64,000 bases of DNA. Origin: Anseranas semipalmata (Eukaryota; Chordata; Aves; Anseriformes; Anseranatidae). The stretch covers positions 128,569 to 192,568 of the forward strand of contig VXAA01000606.1 of the NCBI GenBank assembly GCA_013399115.1. Reading direction: 5' to 3'. Below the pieces are notes generated by a model. That model saw only the letters and a program-made list of their open reading frames with translations. It made no database searches and was not told where the DNA came from. Every line of letters begins with the position of its first letter. Position 1 is the stretch's first letter. The position numbers and the translations under genes were made by a program. Shown here in pieces: positions 34,883 through 48,110 of the stretch.

Positions 34883-37800
34883 GCTAGGTTTACTTGTTTT
34901 GAATGAAATATATCATCCTCTTCAATGAGTTTTTTGGCACTTTAACACATAGTCTAACCCAGAAATTAATGGCTTATTGAAATAACAACTTTGAAAGAGA
35001 TTTTTTTTTCAAAGAATGAGAAGGATTTCATTTGCTACATGCTGGAATACTGATTCAGTCATGCATTACCATGGAAAAATGACTATTTGCACTAATGTAT
35101 ACATTATGGTGTAGTACATAATATATATTTTTTCCAACAGGTCACATCACTTCACTGAACCAAAGGTAATATTTCATTGAAAATAATCATTCCTATCTTT
35201 CAAACTTTTTTAATTGTGAAATTTGTAGTCAGTTTGAAAGGCTATACTCTTAAACCATTTTAAATACATACCAGCTCTGGAGTAATTATTCATAAAGGAA
35301 AATTTGGACCTAGGTTTCTTGGGACAAATGTATTAACTACAAGCATAGCCTTCATGAAGCCATTAAGTCCCAAATGAATCCTGGGTTCCCCTACAGCTTC
35401 TGTCCCATTTGCAATATTCTGGGATGATTTTTGTGGCCTGTGACTTTCACTCTTCCTCTGATTTTCCCGACGGCTCCTCACAATTCAACTCAGATCTGTG
35501 TGTGTTGTTTGATTCCATTAGCCATCGGTCTCTGCTCCTTGCTAGCTGTCTTTTCTCTGTTAAAATTCTGTTCTCAATTGTCTTTCTAAGTTTTTATTTA
35601 CCAGTTCCTCTCTATTACTGCCTTTGAAACCAATTATGCACTCTGAAGAATATTTTTCTTCCTTGTCTTTTATACACACAAGATTTGGTGGGTTTATTTA
35701 CTCATTGCACATTGTGTTTACTGGTGGACATCCTACCAGAAAGAAATTGGGTGCGAACTTTACAATGCAGGTTGTGTGACTGCAACAGAATAATCCTAAT
35801 TCTAAGTTATTTCTTGTAACTTTTTTTTTTTTTTGTATTGATTTCTTCCCCTTTGTGAATATGAACAATGAACGTGCTGAAACGTGCTCATGTAGTCTGA
35901 TGATTTTGATTTGGAGAAAGTTGGGAAGGTGTTTTTGTACTACTTTATTTATTTATTTTTACTGCTGGTGACAAAAAATATAGAACTGAATGAAAGGTTA
36001 TTTCATTCAGCCCATTTGTTTTCTCTGATGCAGACTGAGTGGTTCTAAGTCATCCTGGGCTCCACTAAGTTTGACATCTGTCAGACAACTCGGGTAATTT
36101 TTAATCCATTAGCAAGAGTTTCCATTACAACAAATCCTTTTCCTGCTCTAATTTATGTCAGAAATAATCATCCAGATCTTGTCAGTTTTCACTGTTAATG
36201 GGCTGAACCAGTTCTGATATTAGTAAACATTTTATTTTCTTGTATATGCAACAAAGAAATAGTTTATTCTGTTTCCATCTAAAGCTATCATATGCAATGT
36301 GCTTTTGAATATTTACTTTCAACGAATTGACATGGGTTTTAGAGCTGTAACTCCTGATTCAGGGTCTGTGATGAGGAATAAATCTACGAGGTCACCAGAA
36401 AAACACTGCAGTTTTGTCTGGAGTTTCTCCACTTCTAAAACAAGGGTGGTACACACCTTGCAAAGATAAGTGGAGAATGTTTGCAGCATGTGTTCAATAT
36501 ACAGAGTGAGATTCACGTAGAAAGTATCAGTATCGTTTTCCAAAGAGTGATTTTGATAAATTATATCAAATTCCAATATTCAATAGATCATTCCCAGTCT
36601 AAGTCCCATGTCCATACATGCAGTCCTACGCACTAAAATATGATCTTTATCTCAAATAGTTGACTATATATTTTGAGACAGAGGAAAGAGGTTTGGCATA
36701 CAAGTAACAGACAGATTGGAGAAGATGAGAATAAAGATAATAAGATCACACACTTATACATATATCAGTGACAAGACAGCTTGGGAGGAGTTTGAGGTTC
36801 TCTGAAATGGAGGTGTGTATCTGTTTGTACACATGTATCATCACCCAAAATATTGGCTATCCCACCTGCTCTCTGACACAAGAGAAACTAATATCCTCAT
36901 CCTGGGGAATTAATGTAGTCTAATCCCCTTGCTGGGGAAAATTGAATATTGTAAAGATTTAAAGGAGCAGAAAAGGTCATTGTAGTTTAATTCAAGGAAG
37001 GCACTCATGAAAAAGGGATATGGAGGCAAAAAAGGATTGGTTTATTTCCTGTTAGTAGCAAGCTGACAAGACTAGCATAAGGCTGTGCTTGGAAAGACCT
37101 GATAGATGAGACCAAAATTTCTGGTTGGATGTGGTGCACAGGATTTTAAACTCAGGGGCACTCACCAGCTCAGACCAGAAATACATTTCATTCCCAGTGT
37201 GTAGTCTCCCAGAGCAGTCAATGAGAGGAGGAGTGTTAGAAATGTGACCCGTGCTAGGCAATCCTTGCCCTGTCAGAGGCATTCAGCAGCATCAGGGTTT
37301 TCTGAGGCTCTGCCTGGACCACCATGCTGCACAGTGATGGATCTGCTCCCCAGGATATGGTCCAAACCTTTTTATAAGCTCTTCTATATTCTTGGTTTCC
37401 TCAACTTCTCTTGGGTATGAGCTGTATAGTTTAGCCATTTGTGAGGAAAAAAAATCAACTGCAAACCAGCTCTCTGGGAGAGTTCCTTTCCCATTGGTAG
37501 CCACTTCAGCCTCTCAAGCAGGATCTTGCTGTTTCTTTTTCAGATCCCATACTGTTTAGCATAGTGTCACTGAGCTACATAAGACTCAGAGATCATGGTT
37601 AGAGATGGCATGCAATCTGGAAATGTAGAATTTCTAAATAGAATGAATCTATCTGTTTGATTCTAATCCCTGTAGGAGACAAGGGAATTAATTTCTCTGT
37701 CTATATTGCACTTTGAACAGATTCCTTGTAATATTTGGTTTATTTTTAAGTGCAACTGTAAGCATGAACATTTCCCTTTGTATGGGAAAAAAGAAACAGA

Positions 37801-40560
37801 GATATCCCATCATAATGGAAATCAGATAAATTATGAGGTGAAAAGGAACCGATGGGGTCTAGACTCAATGCTGCAAGTCCATGGCATTCATTGGGCAGTT
37901 GCATTTGGCCTTAAACAGATGAGTATCATTGGAAGCTACAAAAGCAACAACAACAAAAAAAAGAAGCTGGAACATTGCATTTATTCATTAGAAATGTTCC
38001 ATTTGTGAACCTCTGGGTAAACATAAGGGAAATGTTGTAATTTCAGAAGATACCTCTTATTGAAATTTGATTCAATACATGTTAAATCTATGGGAGTCTA
38101 TGACACAGCAGGAACTAAGTGAGATTCTGCAATATGCAAGAGAAGAAATTCCATTGCATTTTTATCTAGTTTTCACTATGTGCTGAATAGGACTTTAAAC
38201 ATTGAGTGCTGGTTGGGAAAGCCTTGCAGCACAGACATTATTAATAATGCTTAAATCCACATACGGTATTTCTTATTGCATCTCAATTACTGGATTTAAT
38301 TAGCATCCAGTAGCTGGGAAAAGAACAGCAGTAACATTTGACATAAAGTAAGGTGCAGATGTACCGGGAAATCCACACAGTCCGATTGTGATATGAGATG
38401 CAAGACCACCCTTGAGCGTTAGAGTATTACATCCATCAGTATGGTACAGGTTCCTCATTAGCCAATAAGATTCCTTCTTTTCATCCTATAGATTCAACAA
38501 CTTTGTCTTTATAATTAGTTTCATTGAACAATGAAAACAGATGAGTTGATTGTTGCAAAAAATCATATATTTTAATATGCATTTTATTCTTTTTTGCTAT
38601 ATATTTCTGCTGAAAATCCATAACAGATCATAAAGAACATATCTTAAATAAAAACAGCACATCTTAAAGGCACCCTGTGAGTGCAATTAGAAACATTTCC
38701 CATCATACAGCAAAGATAATGTTTCCTAAATGCTCTTAATTTCATACATCTGTTATGCTCTGTCATGAATTTTTTTCTCCTCCCAAGACAATTTTTGAAG
38801 GTTTCTGCCAATGTAATTCAATTTAAAGCTTTTAATGTCAGCTGAATGGGTCATGCCACATTCTCCACTTTTGTATTAGCTTCTCCTCTTAGGAATGGCA
38901 GAAATATGATGAATACTTTTCATCAGTAGCCTACGTTCATGAGAAATAGCCATTGCATTTTTTCTATTCTTTGTTGACAATATTTTGCAAACGTTGTTAT
39001 TTTTTTTCTCTTTGTTATATACACAGACATGCAGACATGTACACATATATTCTTACATGGCATTGTCTTGGGCCACAAGTTATTTGTGTTGTTTTTAAAA
39101 CTGCAAAGTGTCTTCCTCAGTCACCTATTTTCAAAATATGTCTGTAGCTTTTCTTGGAATATTTACTAAACAATTACCATACATTAATTTTTGACGTTGT
39201 TTTGAAACTGTGTTCAAATGAGCTGGCTTCACTTTACTTTTCATTTTTAAGAGCTACCAGTTCTGCTTGCAGAACAATTGCCATGTTCTAGAGCAAGTTA
39301 GCCAGGGTACGCTCATATTTTTCTGAAAACCATAATATCCTTGCTATGACTGTATTCTGTTTTATTTTTAATAGAGTGTTACTGTGGAATTTGAGCTCAT
39401 TTATTCTGTCTTAGCTGCTTAGCTGTGAAGTTGCACTTTGAATACCAGGAAAACACCCAAAAAGGGATTTTTGTGGCTGGAGCTGTAGGATATAGGGGGT
39501 ATGCATGCATGAGAAAAAATGCAATATTTGTAAATAAGTATATACATTGCTATCACTTTGCTTTAGTTTGTGGGACATTGCATGAAACTCAAGATTTCTT
39601 TTGAAATGAGGATTGCACATCCTGTGGGGTGGCATATTTGAGGACACTACACTCTGATAGACCAGATTCTGACCATACATGAATTCAAAAAGTCCCACGG
39701 TATTCTGTGCTTGGGGAGACAAATTTTGGTATGAAGAGGCTGTGGTTCAGGATTTGCTGTTGCAAAGAAGCCAGGCTTCCTTGAAGTGGTCACTGGTGGC
39801 TACTGGGACAAGAGAACTCCAGGACCACTCCACTGGAAGCTCTTGGCAGCCTTTACCCACTGAAATCCCACAGACATGAGCAGCTCCACTTTGCTAAGCC
39901 TCTGGCTGAGGATGGCCATGTAACTAGAATGAATCCTCCCCATCACCCCCACTCACATGCCCAGAACCCACCTGTCCCATTCATGGTAATAGGTTCTCCT
40001 ATATCTTTTCACACATGACCACAGTGCCAATAGTGATAACTGTTCAGAGTCTAGATTTATTTTCAGGAATTCCTTTAACCATTTTTAGTCATATTAGAAC
40101 ACACTGTCTTATCTTTGTTTGAGTATTGCATTCAAAGGAGCTCCCCAAAATCAGTATGGATGTTTCCTGCAACATTGCCAAGACTTCATACATCCCCAAT
40201 TAGATCAGCTTTGCTAGAGGTAGGACCATCGTACTCTCACAAATCTAAGCTCATCCTCAAGAGCAGCTTCAGAGACCTCTCAGCAACCACCTATCAACCT
40301 CTCAGTTGGGTTTTATTTTCATTGAAGCTAAAATAAGTTTTCAGTTTTCATATTTCCACTATTAGCAAGGTACTGCAGCAGTGGAGGCCTCTAGCAGTGG
40401 GAAGATGTGGAGGACTGAGTTAGTAGTTTGCTTTCATCCCCAGTTGGACTAGGAAGTCCTTGTTGCCTCAATGGCAGTTAGAAAAGTCGTGGAAATATTT
40501 TGTTTGTGCATTTTCAATTGAAAATCTCACACTGTGCTTTTTCCCAGAGGTAAATTACCT
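34883..40560. other. AT-rich non-coding stretch
   Basis: No gene, RNA gene or clear repeat could be supported across this 5.7 kb. There is a T run at 35821-35834 and a (TTTA)n-like run near 35944-35960. Open frames reach about 103 codons with no domains. TAAT and TTTATT words are frequent simply because of the AT content. Confidence 0.5.
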
Positions 40561-42951
40561 CCTAGGATTTGTAAGCGGGAGGCTGGAGGCTCCGTTTGTC
40601 CCAAAGACAGGAGCAAAATGGCAGGAGTGCACCTCCCACCATGCCCCTGGGTCGTGTGATGCCCATGAGGAGCCGTGACGTGGCTCGGCGGGACGTTTGT
40701 ACTGCGCCGGGAGCCTGGTCCAGAGGGGCAGCTGGGCCTCCTATCAGGCCATAAACAGTTGTTTTGTGAGACCGATTAAAAATAAAGTGCTCTAGGTTAA
40801 TTTAAAAGGCTAAATATTCTGAGAGGGCCTTGCCAGCTTGCGGTGAAATACACAGATATTTATGTTCAAAACTCTTCTTTTTCCCCCAACATCAGTATGT
40901 TCTTCAGCCCACACATGCTTTGATTTTATCATGATAAGAAAGTGATTTTCCAAAAGGGAATTCCAACACAGGTTTTGCTATAAAACTGCTTCACCATCAC
41001 CCTTCCAGGTACGAGGAGACTGAAACACATCAATATCTGCTAGCAAAATAAACAGCAAATCTATTTTCCCAAGGGAATTAGTGGCCAGGGAAATAAAACC
41101 AAGGGGGTTTTACACTCAAACACTTGGAAAAAATCTTGGAAACAGTGAATACCATCACCAGAGCCTGGCCTTATAGCCCAGGAGACACTCCTTTGCCTCA
41201 TGACTGCACACCAGTGCTAACACTGCTACAATTGATCAGGAAAGCAGCTTTAAAAGCTCAGTCTAAGGCTTTTCTAATTATCTTAAAATAATCATTTAAC
41301 CGCTTGAAACGAATACAGCCACAAAGCAAACCTTCCAGCCTGCTCGCTGCACACTAACAGACACAGACTAATGACCCTAGAGAGCAAGCCAGCTCTTCTG
41401 ATGCAGCATCATCTGCTCTCCAAGACTAAAGTGACGTGTCCTCTGCTCTCCACGTGCTCCGCAGACCGGGAATGAAGCCACATCACTTCTAACACAATCC
41501 CGAAAATGACACCTGTTCTGCACAGACACCACACAGGGGCTTTGAGAGCCAGTCCCTCGCAGCTATGCAATCAAAGATCAGTTTTCAATGAAATATTACT
41601 TACTTGAATCAATGTTGTCTTCGTTCTTTGTGAAGGGTGCAGCAGGCATAAAATGCGATATTGATTTCTGAGATGTAGCCTGGTCCTCTCTTCATGGCCA
41701 TTTCAAAAAATGCAAAGTATTTCTTTTCTTTCACACCAGAAATCACGTCACCTTTACAAACTGGAGGTCGAGGCCCTTTTATGTTACCTCAGATTTATCT
41801 CCTGTCCTTTTTTTCTCATCCTCCTCTCTTCATCTCGCAGTTTTTCTTTCTCCTCCTTGAGTTTTTATTGCCTCTTCGGCTCTCCTCTTAGCTCCTGTTC
41901 TAATTTCTGCCTTTTCCCCTGCTCTCCTGAGTGCTTTTAGATTCTGATCTAATTTCTCATGTCTTCTCCCAGTGCTGCTCTCTCTCCTTTCTATCTTTCT
42001 GACCCTCACCTGTTCTCCTTTCTGCGTCTCTGACTCCAACTCTGCTGCTCCCCGTACGAGTCACTGGCTCTGGATTTTCTTCTTGACGTTTCCCACATTG
42101 CTCTTGGGCTGTTTTTAGCAGTCATTTCAATAAAGTTTTCCCTGTTGTGCATACAAATACAACGTCCCAGCCTCTCATAATAATACATCTTTTTTCTAGG
42201 TTGCCTCCCATCTCCATGATTAGCATGTGTATCTTTTTAATGAAACTGTAGAAACAACCAGGAACAAGGCTTCCTAACTCGGTAATGTGTTACTGCCATC
42301 CTCCCGTGATAGACAAGGGTTACTTTTTTTTCCTGAAGCCAGTGTGAATTTAAGTCTATCCCACTGGTTTGGTTTAATTAATTTAGGAGCTAGAGAGGGG
42401 TCCAGATCAGAAATCATAATCCTGAAGCTGTCTCTCAATACTCTGCAGCATGCAATAGGGAAAAATTAATATATTTTCCAGTTATATTTCACAGCAGCAT
42501 TTTATGTAGGAAAACTACAATTTCCTGAAATACACTGCAGGCTAGGTCACTGAAATGAATATTTTAACTGTGAAAAGTGCCACAGAGGCTTGAGCAACAG
42601 TTAAGATAGGCTGTATCTGAAACTGCAGTACTGCCAATGCCAACATTTCCCCGATGCTCCGCATGGTCTCGGAGGAAGGTACATTATATCCTGAATATCC
42701 AAATGATGTTACTAAGCAGCTCATCTGTTTTGCCAAGATTTGCAAACAATTCTTGCATAGTTTGTGATAGCTGAAAATATCCCAGTACATAAAGCCTACA
42801 AATATTCAGGCTGATGTGTTGACTGTTGTCCCACACCCTTTGGGCTGGTTGTATATATGGTAACAACTTGATACCATAATTGGATAAATCCAAAGCTTGG
42901 ACTTAGGTCTGCACTACAAATACTTGTGGTTGCAAGCTTGAAATTCTCTTT
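40561..42951. other. non-coding stretch starting with a GC/CpG-rich patch
   Basis: 40570-40735 is GC-rich with several CpGs and then drops sharply into AT-rich DNA with ATTAAAAATAAA and TTAATTTAAAAG words (40770-40812), a pattern often seen at conserved elements. 41790-42050 is pyrimidine-rich (CTC/TCT) on +. No gene is supported. Confidence 0.4.
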
Positions 42952-43946
42952 CAATTACTTAGTGTTTTATTTACTTAAAACATACTCTGAAAATACCAGT
43001 AAACTTATTCATTAAGGTCAACATAAAAAAGACTTGTATGCTGTGCTCTGTCAACAAGATATTTTTTTTTTGATTAAAAAACAACTAAACAAAAAAATCA
43101 ATATCTGATATATTATTTTAAATATATTAATATATATATATATATATTTACTTACAGGTCCCTAAATTAACATCAATTGATTTTCATTGTACCCATATTT
43201 AAGTTAAATTATCCTATTATTTCTCTTCATGTAACACCAATTCCAGAATGGTCCAAGGAGTTCTGGCTTCTCTCTCTCTCTCTCTCTTTTTTTTTTCCTG
43301 ACTCCCTCTTGGTTATGATAACAAAAAGCAGTATTTTATTCCAACTTACAGAAAAAAAACAACAATCCACACCATTATCTTTGTATTACTCAGACAGGGA
43401 TAAGACTGTGGACATGAGTCTTCTGTGATGAGAAGAAGTCCTCTAGCANCAATTACTTAGTGTTTTATTTACTTAAAACATACTCTGAAAATACCAGTAA
43501 ACTTATTCATTAAGGTCAACATAAAAAAGACTTGTATGCTGTGCTCTGTCAACAAGATATTTTTTTTTTGATTAAAAAACAACTAAACAAAAAAATCAAT
43601 ATCTGATATATTATTTTAAATATATTAATATATATATATATATATTTACTTACAGGTCCCTAAATTAACATCAATTGATTTTCATTGTACCCATATTTAA
43701 GTTAAATTATCCTATTATTTCTCTTCATGTAACACCAATTCCAGAATGGTCCAAGGAGTTCTGGCTTCTCTCTCTCTCTCTCTCTTTTTTTTTTCCTGAC
43801 TCCCTCTTGGTTATGATAACAAAAAGCAGTATTTTATTCCAACTTACAGAAAAAAAACAACAATCCACACCATTATCTTTGTATTACTCAGACAGGGATA
43901 AGACTGTGGACATGAGTCTTCTGTGATGAGAAGAAGTCCTCTAGCA
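42952..43946. repeat. identical 497-bp duplication around a single N (probable assembly artefact)
   Basis: Copy 1 is 42952-43448, the N is at 43449 and copy 2 is 43450-43946, an offset of exactly 498. I find no difference between the copies, even through the (TA)n run (43127-43147 and 43625-43645), the (CT)n run (about 43272-43288 and 43770-43786) and the A and T homopolymers. These should diverge fastest in a true duplication. The only N in the window sits at the joint. This is best explained by two contig ends that overlap but were not merged. The identical 83-codon frames at 43177 and 43675 are a by-product. Confidence 0.95.
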
Positions 43947-45030
43947 GGCAGTAATCCAGCGTACCCCAGCTGGAGAGTCTGATCCAAAGCCTATTAAAAG
44001 TGCCATCCAGGGTCTGATTACTTTCAGCCTGGCTTTGATCCAGGAACTTGCCCTTCTTCTAAACAGGAAATCAAATTTTGGAAACAAATAAGAAAAGGAT
44101 CACAAATGACTGTAGCCTGTGCTAATTTGCATTTCATGGAAGTTCCATGGAAATCAATAGGTCAGCTCCTAATCTTAGTAGCAAAACTTCACATCTCACA
44201 GTTCTCCTGAATTTATCTCTGTTTACAGCAATGTGGCCTGCTGATTTGGTTTATTTTTTGTTTTACCAAATTACAGCAGTATTTAGCCCTAATTAGTATA
44301 TCCTGCAAGATGAAATGCAAAACCACGGCACAGTGCAGACATATTTCTCTTGCAGAGCTGTGTTTGAAAGAACTTAAGAACTTTGAACACTTTCAAGCTA
44401 TTAAATGGTCAGCTTTTGAGTTAAATATGTCTCTATGCTGACACTGATCTCACAGGAATGCAACAGTCTGTACCATAAATCCTGGACTAAAGCTTTCTCT
44501 CTGTTGTTCCTTGATGTGCATGTCCAGTATACGATTTCCTGTGATAGGCTAGGTAACAACTCACCCAGCCCCATGTCACTAAACTGGAAGCTGTCTTCAG
44601 TAAGGTTTTGCTGAAAGCAATGTCACTTTCCAAAGAGTCTTCAATGGAAAATATTTTATTTCGCTATAAATGCCTTGAAGGAAGAATTTAAATTCAGTAG
44701 AATCTAATATAACATGTCATTTTATATTCTAGCATTCCACCAGGCAGAGGTAACATAGTTCAGTGAAAGCACACGTTCCTTCCAACATGCCGCTGAACTG
44801 AAACAGTGTGTACATTTTATATATTTTTTCTTCTTTTTGGTCTTTAAAAGAATTTTTCAATTTACGAGCTTTAATTTTTCATAAATGTAACCACTTTTGC
44901 TTGGCAAATAGAATGCTGAATGAAATTTGCTGCGCGTGCATTCCTAACTGAGTCAGAAGCAATTGAATAGCTCAGGAAAATAGTTTTTGGAGCTTTTGCT
45001 GTTTGGGCTAATTGCTGGGATTAGTCAAGA
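43947..45030. other. AT-rich non-coding stretch
   Basis: No gene is supported. 44860-45020 is AT-rich with one TGAGTCA (AP-1 type) word at 44949-44955. Nothing else is recognisable. Confidence 0.5.
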
Positions 45031-45032
45031 TA

Positions 45033-45060
45033 TATCAAGCCAAGATATATTGGCTTGATA
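45033..45060. repeat. perfect 11-bp inverted repeat with 6-nt loop
   Basis: TATCAAGCCAA at 45033-45043 pairs exactly with TTGGCTTGATA at 45050-45060 around GATATA. CAAGATATAT also occurs as a direct repeat at 45026-45035 and 45041-45050, so the hairpin probably arose from local template switching. Confidence 0.88.
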
Positions 45061-46560
45061 ATAATGTGTATCTTAGACACCTGGAATTATTTCTATGGCT
45101 TGGTAGGTTAGCTGAGAGATATGAACCTAATACATACCTGTGAGCACCTTGAATTTAAGATAACACTGAAAAACAGTCCCAGTCTCAGGTAAAAGCATAC
45201 CTGAATCAGATGTTTCCTATGTGTTTAGTCAAAATAAAACCCTGGGTCTGTACAAATGCAGACTAAGAGCAGTCTGAAGATAGGCCATATATAAATACTT
45301 TATAGAGTGTTGTGTACACTAATTAATAAATACAATTTTCTAAGAGCTTTCTGAAACTTGAATAAACATTGCTTAAACAAACATATGCAAATTATTAATA
45401 GAAACTGTAATCTCTCTCTCTATCTATTATTCTTATTTGGCCCTAACTATTTTGATACCAGAAGATTAGAAGAACAGACTAGGTTGGCTTTGCCAAATAG
45501 GAAAATTAAATGCTCCAAAGCACGGAAGAAATTATTTTAAGACCGAAGCCCCATGCAAATCAAGGAATAACAAATCTTGGGCTGCCCAAATCTTGTTGTT
45601 TAACTTCTAGTGGTATAATCTGTTTCTCCCACTAGCTGTTAGATATTCTTGTGTGACTGCAGTGTTGTTTTATGTATGTGAACCAACCTTGCAATATAAG
45701 GTGACAAACAAAAAAGATGGAAAAATATATAAAATGGGGGGGAAAAAAAAGGTCTTGCTACCTCAGGCTTTAAAACTCTTCTTACACACTTCGCCACGAA
45801 GTCTATTAAAGCAGAATATAGTGGAAATACAATATACAGCAATGAATGTCTCCAAACCAGCAATTTAGCGCTAAAGCTGAGGGCAGTTCTTATGCACCGA
45901 CTTTTAATACCGAGACGATTTGTGGTCTCACAAAGTTCCTGCCTTGGGCAAGAATTGTGCTGTGCTCTAATAGGTCTAGTTTGTTGACTGTCAGAATAAT
46001 GGAGAAATTGGTAGCAGAGGGCCTGAGCGCTGTAAACAGCTGAGATAATTAGAAGGTCTGTCAGGAGGAGAATAAGGCTAAAGTAGTTTACGTTCTGTCA
46101 TAGGGCGGAAAGCATTCCTTCAGAAGGCTGCTGGATAACACGGGATGCATTGCCTTGTATCCTAGCAAGCTTGGTTGCAGGTGGGGAAGGAGCGCTTCTT
46201 GTCAGCTTGGCTTCCTTTGCTGGCTTTCCCTCTGCATGCTTGCAAGAGTTTATATTTATTAAGAATAAAATAATACATTTCAAGGCAATGTCTTGCCTCG
46301 GTATGAGGTAATGCAAAGTTTTCAGTGCTGAGGTGAGGTTTTGGTTCTTAGCTTAGGGCCTGAATTTTGGAAAAATGAAGGTTAGCTGTTGCCTGTGTTG
46401 CAAGTCTTAAGTTTGGAAACTAGGTAGGCAAAAAGGCAATCTCTTGAAATCACTGGTATTTCAGAAATACGGAACTAGTGTGAATATTCAGGAATCAGTA
46501 AGGTTTGAAGTTACGTTAAGGTATGTTAATGCTTAATAACAAGCAAATAGTAATAAGTTT
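45061..46560. other. non-coding stretch
   Basis: AT-rich, with short chance frames. No gene, RNA gene or clear repeat. Confidence 0.5.
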
Positions 46561-47520
46561 TGAGTTGCAGAGAAACAGGGTGGGAGAGGTGGGCCAGGCA
46601 CGTGGCCAAGAGACCTTTGTCCTTCTCCTCGCTCGGCCACTAACAGCAGTCACACATTAACCCTGCCTCCACCTCAGCCATGGAGGCTGCCGGCCTCCTC
46701 AGCGGGGCCGGGGGGTGTCTGGGTGCCGGGTGATTTGAAGTTGTCTCTTACGTGTGCCGCACATCACAGGGCCGGGCTGCGGAAGGCATTCTTGCATGCC
46801 GTTTTTACTTAATACTCATCTCTCTGAGGGCTACCCACATGTTCCTGGATCTATGGAAAAGACACTCCAGCTAGGACTGGGTGTTTTGGAAACTCCAGAA
46901 AGGACGCGGATAGGCCAAAGCCACCTCAGTGAGGAACCAAGGAACCTACTTCCACTCGGATATTTCAGTGACACACTTCAGACAGTAATATTTGGCCTTT
47001 TTCCCCCTCCAGCACCACCATCCCTCCTACCCTCCTGTGTTTTGGCCCAAGTGGCAGGTCAGTCCTTTACATCAGTTTCTACCCCTGCCTCCCTCTGTCC
47101 TTCTGAACACCTGAATGGCTGTTGCTTTAATAATTCGGTTGTCTTTTTGACAGGACCCGAGGAGTCTTTTTTAAGCTCCTGCAACAGCAGGCAGCAGACA
47201 GTGCATGATTGTGCTGGGACTTAAGAGCAAACTGCAGCTCGCTGCCGGTGGCTGTGTGCCAGACAGCTCGGCCTGCGGAGAGCAGAGCCTTGCGAACGGC
47301 TGAGCGTTTGGAAGGGAGACTGTCAGCATCCGACTGAGCAGCGAGCGGGGGGATCGCTGCAGAAAAAGGGAGCACGTCTGAAAATTGAGGTGTACGGGGA
47401 CAGGCGGCGTAAAAGGGCTAATTATCTTCCTATTCCCCTTGCGTTGCCTATTAAAGACCACCAAAAATAGCATCTACTGAAGGACTTTTTTTTTTTTTCC
47501 CCTCCCTGTTAAGTTACATG
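46561..47520. other. GC-rich patch with a G-quadruplex motif
   Basis: GC and CpG rise at 46580-46800 and again at 47220-47420. At 46704-46730 four runs of three or more G are separated by loops of 2, 5 and 4 bases, a canonical G-quadruplex pattern on +. A 156-codon frame at 46754-47224 has no domain and ends in a region read equally well in other frames. I treat it as chance. The patch could be a weak promoter or enhancer, but no TATA box or first exon is identifiable. Confidence 0.45.
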
Positions 47521-48007
47521 GACGTTCCACCTGTCATTGGGTGAAGTGGAATCACTCATGGAGGATGGAGCTGGCCAGAAGCCACCTCCTGACAGCAAGA
47601 GGCAGGTCTGAACAGCAAAGTTTGGATCAAGATCTGAACTTCTCTCGCATCCAAATGTGCTTGGATCCAGGACGTTGGCTGACACCCATCTCCGCTACAT
47701 CTATACCGTGATTATGTGTGAATGGCCCTATTGCTTCACACTACGCTCGGTGTAATCACTTCCATTTGGGCATCATTCTGCAAGAAAATCTGCTGTCATG
47801 ATGGCTGATGTGCGATGCTTTGCTGGATGAAGATTCCCTCCTCAACTCTTACAAGACATCAGTTTTCACCTGGAAACAGACTCGTTGAGCTTTACTGATG
47901 ACAACTTCCATATTTACAGTTCTCATTATTAAGTCAATTTTAACTCCAGGTTTAAATGGGGGATCCTTTCCCACATGGGTGTCAAAATACAATACACTTG
48001 ACAGCCT
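47521..48007. other. non-coding stretch
   Basis: No recognisable feature. Confidence 0.5.
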
Positions 48008-48110
48008 GTGCGTACATGCAGTGGGCCTGATTCTGATTCTTCCTTCCTTCACATCTGCTTCATGCCTGCGCAACCCCATCGACTTCAGTGGAATTGTTTC
48101 TGTTAGGGAT
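48008..48110 (+). repeat. probable old amniote interspersed repeat fragment
   Basis: It begins with a GGGCCTGATTCTGATTCTTCC word and continues to ATCGACTTCAGTGGAATTGTTTC. Both blocks, in this order, resemble a decayed repeat I recall as widespread in turtle, crocodile and bird sequences (GGCCTGATTCTGATC..CACTGACTTCAATGGAGTT). The family name is not recalled with certainty. Confidence 0.42.

Noticed and set aside
43177..43926. Two identical 83-codon frames that look like a duplicated gene
   Set aside because: Both fall inside the identical copies around the N, so they are one sequence counted twice, and the frame has no domain.
46754..47224. 156-codon open frame on +
   Set aside because: GC-rich surroundings, no domain, no promoter or splice support and length within chance expectation.
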